DNA from: Fibrobacteraceae bacterium
Lineage (GTDB): Bacteria > Fibrobacterota > Fibrobacteria > Fibrobacterales > Fibrobacteraceae
Assembly: GCA_017631885.1 (NCBI GenBank)
Contig: JAGBSH010000026.1
Location: forward strand, 29,999-93,998
DNA length: 64,000 nucleotides
Direction of reading: 5' to 3'
Every line of letters begins with the position of its first letter. The stretch's first letter is position 1. Below are positions 55,499 to 64,000 of the stretch, in pieces. The notes beneath the pieces are model-generated. The model was not told where the DNA came from and ran no database searches. It saw only the letters and a program-made list of their open reading frames with translations. Made by a program: the position numbers and the translations under genes.

Positions 55499-57301
55499 TT
55501 GAAAAAAATAGTATTTCTCTTATTTGTTGTTTGTCTTCTAATTGCTTGTGATGAAGATAAAATTCAAGGGAATGTATATGGAGGTGTTAATTCAGTAGAA
55601 TGTCATTTGCAGGATAAAGCTCTTGATTGTATTGAAAAAAATCCATTGGTTGGACCTATTGATGGAAATTTTCAAGATGATGCTATATTTGGAAGTGGAG
55701 AAATAGAAGAAATTAGCTGGGAAAACACTACGTCTTGGTTTTTGCCTTCAAAAAATCATCAATACGGATTTGATATTGATCCTTTATCATTTTTACCAGA
55801 TTACGCAGAAAAAGGACAAAATGTTTACATTTCTGTTAAAACAGGAGAAAAAGCTTCTTTGAGAGTGTATGTCGACCAAACTGCAAAAGAGGTTTATCGT
55901 TTGCATAAAATTGATGACTCCAATAATATTATAGAAAAAGATGTTTTATTGGGACTAGATGTCTGTGAAACTTCTAATTGTGTTAAAGAAATTAAATTAA
56001 GTAAAGGTAAATATGCTGTTTATTATGGAACGATTGATAAAAAGAGATATCTACACATCATTGAATATGATGAAAATATTAAGCAGATATATTTTGTTCA
56101 GTTTGGAAGTGAAGAATATCCTGATTGTTATCATGGCATTGAATCTGGGTGTTATACATTAGAAAGAGTACAAGAAAGATTTAATGAAATTTATAAGCAA
56201 GCTGTAGTTTCTGCTCAATTGAATGAGAAAGAACCATCCTTCTTTGGATTTGATAACGACTTGTACGTTGATTTAAGTCAAAATAAAAATACTAATGAAC
56301 GAATGACTGATTATGCAAATCAAATTATAATGGCTTTGAACCCAGAATTGAAAAGACGATTAGAAAAGTATGAAGAATCTCGCAAAGAACTATCGAAGAT
56401 GATAGATAAATTAAATAAAAAAAAACAATCTATTGAAAATTGTGATTCACATTATATCAATTGCAATATAATTGAAAAAGAATATTATACTTTAAAAAAT
56501 GATGTCGCCCAATTTAGTAAAATTGTTGAAGATAATCATTATTCTGTAATTATGTATTCTAAAATACATATGTGGAGTCATCATGTTGTGTTGGGAATAA
56601 ATAAAATGACAATCGGTTGGAAATTGCCTAACAGTACAAATGGACAAAATTATATACTAGAAAATTATCAAGATTATAACAAGGCTTGTTCTATATATCA
56701 TCAAAGAACTTATGATGAGGGATGTTTAAATATACGTTTTCCAATGTATTTAAGAAATGAGTGTGATGCTTCAAAACAAGAAATTGAAGCTGAAATGTAT
56801 AATTTTGATAAAGAAAATAATACTTTTAATTTAAAGTTATATAATGCAAATAATTTAAATTTAAACTGTGAATACACACTTAGAGCAGACGTACACCCTT
56901 TTGTTCCGGGACTTCCGTATGCACTTCAATATTCAACAATTATCACAAACAATTTTCAAAATGGATTCCCTCACCAAGGAGGCCGTGTTATAGGAGGAAT
57001 TGTTTGGGGATCGCATACAAGCGGTAATAACTCTCTTAATATTATAAATCACGAAATAGGACACATTTATGGACTCTCTGATTTATATGTTTTAAATAAT
57101 GATCCTATTTATTCAACTGGCCTAGCAACAGACGAAACTAATTTAATGAATTATATTTTTCCAATTGGACCTAAAATTCGATATAGACCTTTAGAAGCGG
57201 TTTACACATCCACAAATAAAAGAATTGAAATAAATGGAGAATACGCAACAGAAAATCAGTGGGAATGTATTCGTTCTAATCAAAAGTGTATAATTCAATA
57301 G
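55499..57301 (+). CDS. Metzincin-like zinc protease lipoprotein
   Basis: 600 residues, TTG start at 55499 with AGAGGG upstream. Lipobox LIAC gives a lipidated Cys17. HEIGHIYGLSD (His518-Asp528) is the long zinc motif HExxHxxGxxD, and NLMNY about 25 residues later fits a Met-turn, both typical of metzincins. A coiled-coil stretch (RRLEKYEESRKELSKMIDKL) lies at about 295-350, and paired cysteines are scattered. The DNA is very AT-rich. It overlaps no neighbour, but only 13 bases separate it from the beta-helix gene. The target is unknown. Confidence 0.8.
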   Translation: MKKIVFLLFVVCLLIACDEDKIQGNVYGGVNSVECHLQDKALDCIEKNPLVGPIDGNFQDDAIFGSGEIEEISWENTTSWFLPSKNHQYGFDIDPLSFLPDYAEKGQNVYISVKTGEKASLRVYVDQTAKEVYRLHKIDDSNNIIEKDVLLGLDVCETSNCVKEIKLSKGKYAVYYGTIDKKRYLHIIEYDENIKQIYFVQFGSEEYPDCYHGIESGCYTLERVQERFNEIYKQAVVSAQLNEKEPSFFGFDNDLYVDLSQNKNTNERMTDYANQIIMALNPELKRRLEKYEESRKELSKMIDKLNKKKQSIENCDSHYINCNIIEKEYYTLKNDVAQFSKIVEDNHYSVIMYSKIHMWSHHVVLGINKMTIGWKLPNSTNGQNYILENYQDYNKACSIYHQRTYDEGCLNIRFPMYLRNECDASKQEIEAEMYNFDKENNTFNLKLYNANNLNLNCEYTLRADVHPFVPGLPYALQYSTIITNNFQNGFPHQGGRVIGGIVWGSHTSGNNSLNIINHEIGHIYGLSDLYVLNNDPIYSTGLATDETNLMNYIFPIGPKIRYRPLEAVYTSTNKRIEINGEYATENQWECIRSNQKCIIQ

Positions 57302-57309
57302 GAGAAAAC

Positions 57310-58737
57310 ATGCGATTTAATTTGACAATCATTTGGTTGATTTTAGTTTTTACTGTATTTGCTGATCAACAATCTATTTATGAAATTGACGGCACTGCCG
57401 TTCGTTCATATAACAAAACTAATGGTCCAAAGGCATTGGTAAAATTAAATAACAGCATAGAAAACAACAATAGAAAAGCAGAACAAGTTTACTCTATCCG
57501 AGATAGTTTTCAGATTTCTTTAAAAGATTCTATTCATTGGCTTGAAATGGAAAAGAATACAGATTACACAATTTGTATAGAAGAAGCTAATGAAGGTCTA
57601 TGGAAAGGAAATGATTTCTCATATAAAAAAGAACAAAATTGTATTCTTTTGAATTCAGGAAATTATGTGAAAAATGGAAAAATTTGGTATGTAACAAAAT
57701 TTGGTAATGTGTTTACTTTCAATATTCTTGTTGGAATGAAATACATTGACCTTTCGAAAGAGAAACATAAGTTAGGTTATTTTGGACCAGAATATAAAAG
57801 AAAAAAAACGACAAAACGAGAAAACCCTCATGTATTTTATCCTTTTGTTGCTTTTGAAGACAGAGTTTATCCTGACCCACCAAGATTGGAAAATATTAAT
57901 AAGGTTTTGATAGTTGACAAATATAAAGTGACAGATTGTGAAATCATTCAAGCATTGTGGGATTCAATTCCTAATCATATTCCTTTTAAAATGAGAGATA
58001 ATCAAATGTTTTGGATAAAAAAGAAGAACTCTCTAGTAAAAAATGGGTATTGCGATGCTCATGATTCAGCGGCAATAAACTTAAATCCTTACTTAGCCTT
58101 AATGTATGCAAATGCTCGTAGCTTACGTGATGGATTAAAACCAGTTTATTCATTTGAAGAATCTGAAGATTGGAAAATTTGTCAATTATTTAAAAATGGA
58201 AATTTTGGGATTAGAAACGAATCTTTGAATATTAGAAAATCTAGCTTTACTTTTATTTATGTTGACAGTACATCAAATGGTTATCGTTTGCCATATTATG
58301 ATGAATGGATGGCCTTAGCACGAGGCGGAGAGATTAATACAGAATATGTTTGGGGAGACTCTAATGATTCTGTTAATGCTTCTCAATATGCATGGTTTGG
58401 AATTAAAGACCCTAGAGATCCAAAAAGCAAAATAACTTCAAAAGTTGGGGCTCAAAAAGCATTGTTAGAACATTCTTGTGGTAGATGGTGGCAGACATCA
58501 CGCCCTGTAGGAATGTTAAAACCTAATTCTTATAACTTATACGATATGTCGGGTCTTGTTTGTGAAATAGTTATGCTACCTGGAAAAAGTATTTTTCATA
58601 ATGAAATTCTTTCATGCAAAGGTGGTTTTTTAGCTGATCCACTTGATTCCTTAAATCTAGGAAGACATTGCGATTACTCTCAAACAAGGGATTTCTTTTA
58701 TTATGGTTTGCGTCTGGTTAGAGAAGTTAAAAAGTAA
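57310..58737 (+). CDS. Secreted FGE/SUMF1-like protein
   Basis: 475 residues from the ATG at 57310, six bases after GGAG; an in-frame start at 57286 lies inside the previous gene. Signal peptide to about ADQ. The C-terminal half is a formylglycine-generating-enzyme-like fold with NGYRLPYYDEWMALARGGE, YVWGDSND, NSYNLYDMSGLVCEIV, SCKGGF and YYGLRLVRE. The usual GNVWEW is GLVCEI here and the catalytic Cys pair is not obvious, so it may be a binding domain, not an enzyme. The N-terminal 180 residues are unfamiliar. Confidence 0.8.
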   Translation: MRFNLTIIWLILVFTVFADQQSIYEIDGTAVRSYNKTNGPKALVKLNNSIENNNRKAEQVYSIRDSFQISLKDSIHWLEMEKNTDYTICIEEANEGLWKGNDFSYKKEQNCILLNSGNYVKNGKIWYVTKFGNVFTFNILVGMKYIDLSKEKHKLGYFGPEYKRKKTTKRENPHVFYPFVAFEDRVYPDPPRLENINKVLIVDKYKVTDCEIIQALWDSIPNHIPFKMRDNQMFWIKKKNSLVKNGYCDAHDSAAINLNPYLALMYANARSLRDGLKPVYSFEESEDWKICQLFKNGNFGIRNESLNIRKSSFTFIYVDSTSNGYRLPYYDEWMALARGGEINTEYVWGDSNDSVNASQYAWFGIKDPRDPKSKITSKVGAQKALLEHSCGRWWQTSRPVGMLKPNSYNLYDMSGLVCEIVMLPGKSIFHNEILSCKGGFLADPLDSLNLGRHCDYSQTRDFFYYGLRLVREVKK

Positions 58738-58801
58738 AATGTTGATTTGAGAATAATATTCAATTCTTTCGTAAATTGCACTAGGGATAAGAGTCTGCTT
58801 T

Positions 58802-58854
58802 CAACTAGTTTTGTTCATACCTCACAAAACTATTTTCCGCTACCCTCTCGTAAC
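58802..58854 (+). repeat. Right 53-bp direct repeat
   Basis: Second copy of the repeat at 52219, one mismatch (C for T in the hairpin loop). It lies 64 bp past the FGE-like stop and 77 bp before the restriction-modification start. The two copies bracket the three-gene surface module. Confidence 0.92.
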
Positions 58855-58931
58855 TTAAGCAATGCGTTCAATATTTCAAAAAATAAAGTCTTTATTCAAA
58901 GAAAAAATTTAAATTTCGGGTGAGGAATTTT

Positions 58932-61733
58932 ATGAGCAAATCAAAAACAACAATAAAAAAAGTTAAACAAAATTCGGCTGTAAAAAAATTTGTTGAATAT
59001 TGGAAAGGTAAAGGCGACGAAAAGCAAGAAACGGCTCGGTTTTGGCTAGAACTGCTAAGTGATGTGCTTGGAATAAAAGACGCAACAAAATTTATTGAAT
59101 TTGAAAAACCAGTTTTTATTGATAAAACTCAAAAATACATAGATGCCTATATTCCAAGTACAAAAGTTCTCATAGAACAAAAAAGTGCTCATATAAAATT
59201 AAACAGCAATGCCGTTCAATCTGACGGAGAACTTTTAACCCCATTCGGGCAAGCGTTTCGTTACAATACTTACTTACCATACAACGAAAAAGTCAGGTGG
59301 ATTATCGTTTCTAATTTCAAAGAAATTTTAATCTACGATATGAATAAACCAAATAAAGAGCCAGAACAAATTCTTCTGAGAAATTTAGCGAAGGAATATT
59401 ATCGTTTACAATTTTTAGCAGACGAAGGCAATGAACATATTCAGAAAGAAATGGAAGTTTCTTTAAAAGCTGGGGATTTGGTTGGAAAACTTTATGATGC
59501 TTTGATTAAGCAATACAAAAATTCAAATTCAAAAGAATCGCTTCATAGTTTAAATGTGCTTTGTGTTCGCCTTGTATTTTGTTTATACGCAGAAGATGCA
59601 GGTATTTTTGGTAAGCACGGTTTATTTCACGATTATTTAAAACAATTTAAACCAAACGATGTCAGAAAAGCGCTTATTGAACTTTTTGAAATTCTTGACA
59701 CAAAAGAAAAAGACAGGGACCCTTACGACGAAACAATGCTTTCGGAGTTTCCTTATGTGAACGGTGGCTTATTTAAACACGAAAACATTGAAATTCCAAA
59801 CTTTAATGAAGAAACGCTTGATATTCTTTTAAACAAAGCAAGTGCAGGTTTTGATTGGTCTCAGATTAGCCCGACTATTTTTGGTGCTTTATTTGAAAGC
59901 ACTTTGAACCCAGAAACGCGCCGCAGTGGCGGCATGCATTTTACTTCGATAGAAAACATCCATAAAGTTATAGACCCATTGTTTCTTGATGAATTGCGCG
60001 AAGAATATTCAGAAATCAAACAAACTAAATCCATTAAAACCCGTAATCAGAAATTTGATGCTTTTCAAGACAAATTAAAAGACATCACATTTTTTGACCC
60101 AGCTTGCGGAAGCGGAAATTTTTTAACAGAAACCTACCTTTCTTTAAGAAGATTAGAAAATGAACTATTAGCCGAAAAACAACAAAACGGACAAATTTCT
60201 TTTGATACCGAAATCATTAAAGTTTCTATCGGTCAATTTTATGGCATTGAAATCAACGATTTTGCAGTAACTGTTGCAAAAACATCGCTGTGGATTGCTG
60301 AATCTCAAATGATGAAGGAAACTGAAGAAATCGTAAACGCAAATCTCGATTTTTTACCACTGAAAAGTTATGCCAATATTGTAGAAGGCAATGCTTTAAG
60401 AATGGATTGGGAAAGCGTAGTGCCGAAAGAAAAACTTGATTACATTATGGGAAACCCGCCGTTTGTGGGATATAGTTTACAATCAAAAGAACAAAAAGCT
60501 GATATTCTTTCTGTATATGTTGATGAAAAAGGAAAGCCATATAAAACAGCTGGAAAAATAGATTATGTTGCTGGTTGGTATTTTAAAGCAGCTGAATTAA
60601 TCTCAAATCAAAAAATAAAATGTGCTTTTGTTGCAACAAATTCTATTACTCAAGGCGAACAAGTTGCTGGTATATGGAAACCGCTAATGGATCGTTTCAG
60701 GATTCATATTGACTTTGCTCACCGCACATTCCGTTGGGACAGTGAATCTACACAAAAAGCCCATGTGCATTGTGTAATTATTGGATTTAGTGTTGCGGAG
60801 AATACTGCGGACAAACGTCTGTATGATAATGGTATTGAGAAGATTGTGAAGAATATCAATGCTTATCTTGTTGAGGCTCCTAATGTGTTTATTGAGAGCC
60901 GTTCTACACCCATTTGTGATGTTCCTAAAATGACTACAGGGAACAGACCTGCTGACGGAGGACATCTGATTATTGAAGCCGATGATTACGATGATTTCGT
61001 TAAGCGTGAGCCTAATGCGGTAAAGTACATCAAAAAATTAACAGGTGCAGCAGAATATATAAACAACAAGGATAGATATTGTCTTTGGCTTGTAGGAGTA
61101 AGTCCTGCAGAACTTAGAAAAATGCCAGAAGTTATGAAACGTGTTGACGCCTGCAGACAGGATAGATTGAATGGTGCACCCGACAGACAAAAACTTGCTG
61201 ATACTCCAACAATATTTAGAGAAACTTTCAATCCTGATAGTTATATAATCGTTCCAAGAGTATCTTCTGAAAATAGACGATATATTCCATTAGGTTTTCT
61301 TAATGACACAGTTGTTCCAACCGACTCTGCTGTTATAATTCCTGAGGCTACGCTGTATCACTTTGGAATCCTGACTTCCAATGTCCACATGGCATGGATG
61401 AGAGCGGTTGCCGGCAGATTAAAGAGTGACTATCGTTATTCAAAGGACATAGTCTATAACAACTTCCCATGGTGCAACCCCACCGATGCACAGAAAGCAA
61501 AAATCGAACAAACAGCCCAATCCATTTTAGATGCACGAGCAAAATATCCAGAATGTTCTCTTGCAGATTTGTACGATGAAACATTTATGCCTATAGAACT
61601 CCGCAAAGCCCACCAAGAAAACGATCGTGCAGTAATGGAAACTTATGGTTTTTCAAAAGACATAACCGAAAGCGAAATCGTCGCGGCATTGTTTAAGATG
61701 TATGAAGGGTTGGTGAAATTACTTAAGGCGTAG
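58932..61733 (+). CDS. MmeI-like single-chain restriction-modification enzyme
   Basis: 933 residues from the ATG at 58932, six bases after GAGG; a GTG at 58920 is in frame. Domains match MmeI (919 residues): nuclease with D71-x10-E82-Q-K84 (MmeI has D70...E80-x-K82), helical spacer, adenine methyltransferase with FDPACGSGNF at 388-397 and NPPF at 508-511, target recognition region (about 620-850), then a C-terminal helical part. Such type IIG/IIL enzymes cut at a fixed distance and methylate adenine on one strand. The recognition region uses GAG codons far more than the rest, a sign of domain exchange. Confidence 0.9.
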   Translation: MSKSKTTIKKVKQNSAVKKFVEYWKGKGDEKQETARFWLELLSDVLGIKDATKFIEFEKPVFIDKTQKYIDAYIPSTKVLIEQKSAHIKLNSNAVQSDGELLTPFGQAFRYNTYLPYNEKVRWIIVSNFKEILIYDMNKPNKEPEQILLRNLAKEYYRLQFLADEGNEHIQKEMEVSLKAGDLVGKLYDALIKQYKNSNSKESLHSLNVLCVRLVFCLYAEDAGIFGKHGLFHDYLKQFKPNDVRKALIELFEILDTKEKDRDPYDETMLSEFPYVNGGLFKHENIEIPNFNEETLDILLNKASAGFDWSQISPTIFGALFESTLNPETRRSGGMHFTSIENIHKVIDPLFLDELREEYSEIKQTKSIKTRNQKFDAFQDKLKDITFFDPACGSGNFLTETYLSLRRLENELLAEKQQNGQISFDTEIIKVSIGQFYGIEINDFAVTVAKTSLWIAESQMMKETEEIVNANLDFLPLKSYANIVEGNALRMDWESVVPKEKLDYIMGNPPFVGYSLQSKEQKADILSVYVDEKGKPYKTAGKIDYVAGWYFKAAELISNQKIKCAFVATNSITQGEQVAGIWKPLMDRFRIHIDFAHRTFRWDSESTQKAHVHCVIIGFSVAENTADKRLYDNGIEKIVKNINAYLVEAPNVFIESRSTPICDVPKMTTGNRPADGGHLIIEADDYDDFVKREPNAVKYIKKLTGAAEYINNKDRYCLWLVGVSPAELRKMPEVMKRVDACRQDRLNGAPDRQKLADTPTIFRETFNPDSYIIVPRVSSENRRYIPLGFLNDTVVPTDSAVIIPEATLYHFGILTSNVHMAWMRAVAGRLKSDYRYSKDIVYNNFPWCNPTDAQKAKIEQTAQSILDARAKYPECSLADLYDETFMPIELRKAHQENDRAVMETYGFSKDITESEIVAALFKMYEGLVKLLKA

Positions 61734-61749
61734 TCAATGATTCTTCAAT

Positions 61750-62628
61750 CTATTTTTTACAAGGACCATTTATACGAATTTTAAAATCATAATAATCGCT
61801 GCTATAAGAACCATTCTTTTCAATTTTTGCATCTATTCTTACCGATAAATCTTTATTATAAAAGCTCTCCTTATTTATTGCTTGAGGTAATTTTAAATTT
61901 TTATTTAATATGTAATCCTCACATCTTTTGTGTAGAATATCTTCAAGAGGAATGTACTTTTCGTTTCCGAAATCAATGAAGAATGAAAGTGTTTCTTTAT
62001 AATTTTTATTGCAAAAATGACATTCACTTGCAGTTGAAAAAATATAACGTGGTATGTAATCTAATTCCTTCTCTAGAACAAGTTCATGATATTTATTGAT
62101 ACAAAATTCAGCAACTATTCTTTTTTTTATACAGGGCCCAATGATCACGGCCTTAAAGTTCGTTTCATAGATATAAGATGTTATTGGTAATTTAGTTTTT
62201 AATTTTCCATTTATAACTTTCCCATAGTAAGGAATTAGCGATTCTTTAGCATTTTTCTTATGAATATGAAGAATATCTCTATTAGAAGGGGCAAGATTTA
62301 TCTTGACATTTTTAGGATTAATACAAGTCATATTTTCTGCAGTAAAATTATTAAAAACGACGCATCCACCTTTAAATTCTGCCATAGAGGAATCTGAGGG
62401 AGCATCAATTGTATAATTTGCTTCAAGAAAGAATTGATCAGAATTTGTTGTACATATTGTACTATCAGACAATTCCCAATTGATATTAGGGGCGAATTCT
62501 AAATTTTTTGTCAAATGAAGGCTGTATTCATTAGGGTCTTTATCAAAATCAGCACAAAATTCAGCGATTTCCTCGCCAAAACAAGTTGAAGTAAGTATCA
62601 AAAAAAGTGCAATAAACAACTGTAACAT
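61750..62628 (-). CDS. Secreted two-repeat protein, unknown
   Basis: 292 residues with a signal peptide (LFIALFLILTSTCFG). Two halves look like copies of one domain: each starts IAEFC or VAEFC (near residues 22 and 171), carries a PNINWEL/PRYIFS strand and ends in a GPC-Ile/Lys-Lys motif (IIGPCIKK and INGPCKK). Paired cysteines suggest disulphides. It is AT-rich, 16 bp from the convergent restriction-modification gene. No family is recognised. It is the last gene of the leftward group from the window end. Confidence 0.75.
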   Translation of the reverse strand: MLQLFIALFLILTSTCFGEEIAEFCADFDKDPNEYSLHLTKNLEFAPNINWELSDSTICTTNSDQFFLEANYTIDAPSDSSMAEFKGGCVVFNNFTAENMTCINPKNVKINLAPSNRDILHIHKKNAKESLIPYYGKVINGKLKTKLPITSYIYETNFKAVIIGPCIKKRIVAEFCINKYHELVLEKELDYIPRYIFSTASECHFCNKNYKETLSFFIDFGNEKYIPLEDILHKRCEDYILNKNLKLPQAINKESFYNKDLSVRIDAKIEKNGSYSSDYYDFKIRINGPCKK

Positions 62629-62651
62629 TTTACGTCAACCTAAATTAGATT

Positions 62652-62810
62652 TTATTTACATCTTCTAAAAAAAACTTCTTGATTTTCTTGCATTTTGGAA
62701 TAAACATCAATACGTTCATGACTAACATTGTTTACATCCTCATCATCCCAAGCATTTTGTAAATTCAGTAATTTTCGGTAAGAGTTTTTATCATGGGGTG
62801 CTTTTTTCAT
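62652..62810 (-). CDS. Small 52-residue protein, unknown
   Basis: ATG at 62810 to TAA at 62652, a charged peptide starting MKKAPHDKNSYRKLL with QNAWDDEDVNNVSHERIDVYS in the middle. It fills most of a 162-bp gap between two leftward genes and overlaps the upstream gene's end by 20 bases in another frame, as coupled genes do. It has no signal or membrane segment, so it is cytoplasmic or exported by another route. No family is recognised. Confidence 0.55.
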   Translation of the reverse strand: MKKAPHDKNSYRKLLNLQNAWDDEDVNNVSHERIDVYSKMQENQEVFFRRCK

Positions 62811-63375
62811 TTACTTTGTTCTCTTTTAGCTCTTGCTTTTTTCGTTCTCTAATTGCTTTTAACTGTTCCTCGGTGCAGAAACCGGAAATGTAAATTTTTG
62901 TGGAACCAGAATGATGGAGACGAACATAATTAGAATCGTAGTTAATTTCCCAATTAACATCATAATAGGCGTTCTTTATTTTATTTAGTTTAGGTAATTC
63001 AGTATCTGCCGATTCTTGCACCTCATCTAAAACAATGTATTCTCTAGAGTCAAAATGTTCCGTTGAACATTTTGAGGGCTCCTTATCATTGAATGTTGAT
63101 GTGTTGAGTACAAGTCCAAATAAGGAACCGCCATTGGTATTATTATTGATCGAATACATTCCTTGAAAAGCACAAGGAATGTAAGAAAACAAGTATTTCC
63201 AATTTTCCTTATATTTTTTCCATTTCCAAACGATTTTGCCTTTCGATAATTCTTGAGCAAAACAATATTCACCAAATACTTTTTGATGTGATGATGTATC
63301 GGTTTCTTGAGCAAATGGCCATACAAAAAAAATGAAAACCAATAAGCTAATTTGTCGGGCATGTGTAATTATCAC
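62791..63375 (-). CDS. Secreted protein, unknown
   Basis: 194 residues. The start is GTG at 63375, set by a full AGGAGG five bases upstream. Signal peptide LLVFIFFVWPFAQ, then a beta-rich body with cysteine pairs (GEYC, IPCAF, SKCS, GFC) and a charged helical end (EEQLKAIRERKKQELKE). It overlaps the upstream gene by 29 bases. The C-terminal region YVRLHHSGSTKIYISGFC recalls the Cys-ending motif of the two-repeat protein at 61750, so they may be distant relatives. Confidence 0.75.
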   Translation of the reverse strand: MIITHARQISLLVFIFFVWPFAQETDTSSHQKVFGEYCFAQELSKGKIVWKWKKYKENWKYLFSYIPCAFQGMYSINNNTNGGSLFGLVLNTSTFNDKEPSKCSTEHFDSREYIVLDEVQESADTELPKLNKIKNAYYDVNWEINYDSNYVRLHHSGSTKIYISGFCTEEQLKAIRERKKQELKENKVNEKSTP

Positions 63376-64000
63376 TAGATCCTCCTACACCATGGTCCTT
63401 GTGGAAGCGATATACCATTGCGTCTATCTTATTTTGAGCTTCATTTACCTTATCCTCAATCAAAGGAATTTCAATAATCTTAAGTTCGTTTGCAATAGCA
63501 TTTCTAAGTGCCTCGTCTTTCTCCTTTTGAGACCACTCTGCATTCAATTTTATAGTGCATTCAAATTGTCCTTTCTTACTGATTTCTTCAAATTTGATAC
63601 ATCTGTTGTAAAATTCGTGCCCATTTTCGTGTTTGTCAAACATACCTTCTTCTTCACTTGTAGTTATATGTCCATTGGGGAATACATAACCTTTTTTTAC
63701 GGTTAAATGATCGTTGTCTCCTAAAGTTGTCTTTGATGTTATTTCATACTTCACAACAATCTTGATATACTCATCTGCCAAGTTTGTCCTATTTATTTCT
63801 TCATACTTTTGGTATGTGGATATATTAGGCCATGCGCAAGTCATTCCACCAACAAGATATTCCTCTCCTTGACTATTTCTTGCATCATACTCTGCCTTTT
63901 GACTGATTATTTTTGTCAATTCAGTCAAATCTTTACCATCATCAACATAATCATCTAAATTATAACATTCAACGTTTGCAAAAAGTTGAGAAGTGATAAA
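63347..64000 (-). CDS. Secreted HExxH protein, N-terminus beyond window
   Basis: 217 codons are visible and the frame is open to the window end, where TSQLFANVEC looks like a signal peptidase site; the first residues are missing. A TTG at 63928 is in frame but internal. KHENGHEFYNRC holds an HExxH pattern (HENGH), a possible zinc site, with a Trp-rich GGMTCAWPN stretch before it. The layout recalls DUF922-type secreted protease-like proteins, but the match is weak. It is the first visible member of the leftward secreted-protein group. Confidence 0.7.
   Translation of the reverse strand, partial: FITSQLFANVECYNLDDYVDDGKDLTELTKIISQKAEYDARNSQGEEYLVGGMTCAWPNISTYQKYEEINRTNLADEYIKIVVKYEITSKTTLGDNDHLTVKKGYVFPNGHITTSEEEGMFDKHENGHEFYNRCIKFEEISKKGQFECTIKLNAEWSQKEKDEALRNAIANELKIIEIPLIEDKVNEAQNKIDAMVYRFHKDHGVGGSSDNYTCPTN

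Noticed and set aside
1..64000. tRNA, rRNA, CRISPR array, transposase or integrase genes
   Set aside because: None was recognised by reading the gaps and proteins; a covariance-model search would be the decisive test.

Overview
The window looks like a piece of a Fibrobacterota chromosome (Fibrobacter or a close, AT-rich relative). The basis is a giant fibro-slime-domain surface protein with a FlgD-like C-terminal tail, Ser-rich lipoprotein linkers, an FGE/SUMF1-like protein, a short primary-type sigma factor and a futalosine-pathway menaquinone gene. Promoters where I can read them are classical sigma-70 (TTGACA-N17-TATAAT upstream of the ArsR gene). No tRNA, rRNA, CRISPR array or transposase gene was seen. 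Many genes overlap by ATGA or TAATG, so translational coupling is common.

Layout. 0-5 kb: tyrS, a PfkB sugar kinase and the cut mqnB form a leftward operon; prfA-prmC run rightward. 4.8-18.9 kb: a long leftward series, nnrDE, polA, mrp, DUF971, sigma factor, two TPR proteins and rlpA, with gpmI, a lipoprotein and a SPOR protein upstream. 19-24 kb: a repeat cluster and the 1,425-residue fibro-slime protein. 24-34 kb: hom, a polyprenyl sugar-phosphate transferase, nadC and coaX in one operon; a second sugar transferase; a radical SAM and thioredoxin-reductase-like pair; cmk-rpsA. 34.1-35.6 kb: 1.5 kb without a convincing intact gene, holding hairpins, a frameshifted small reading frame, an orphan rho-independent terminator and repeats. 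35.6-42.1 kb: lipoprotein, TraB, a metal efflux permease with its CzrA-like repressor, and feoAB under tandem inverted-repeat operators. 43-49 kb: NlpC/P60 lipoprotein, pheA, rph, gltA, aminotransferase and ilvE. 49.3-52 kb: leuS, with a diverged remnant of a second leuS 3' end behind it.

52-64 kb is accessory. A 53-bp direct repeat (52219 and 58802, one mismatch) brackets a three-gene surface module: a Pmp-like beta-helix protein, a metzincin lipoprotein and an FGE-like protein. Next comes a single-gene MmeI-type restriction-modification enzyme whose specificity region has different codon use. A leftward run of four secreted or small unknown proteins follows, one of them only 52 codons long, and runs off the window.

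Four intergenic clusters (about 19.0, 34.2, 35.1 and 42.3 kb) carry a MITE/REP-like family bounded by TTGTCATnGCGA inverted ends with interchangeable cores, including three ~100-bp copies that are nearly identical. The most notable items are the 53-bp repeats and their cassette, the repeat family, the leuS recombination scar, the mosaic R-M gene, the feoAB operators, and a lipoprotein N-terminal motif shared by two unrelated cell-wall enzymes.
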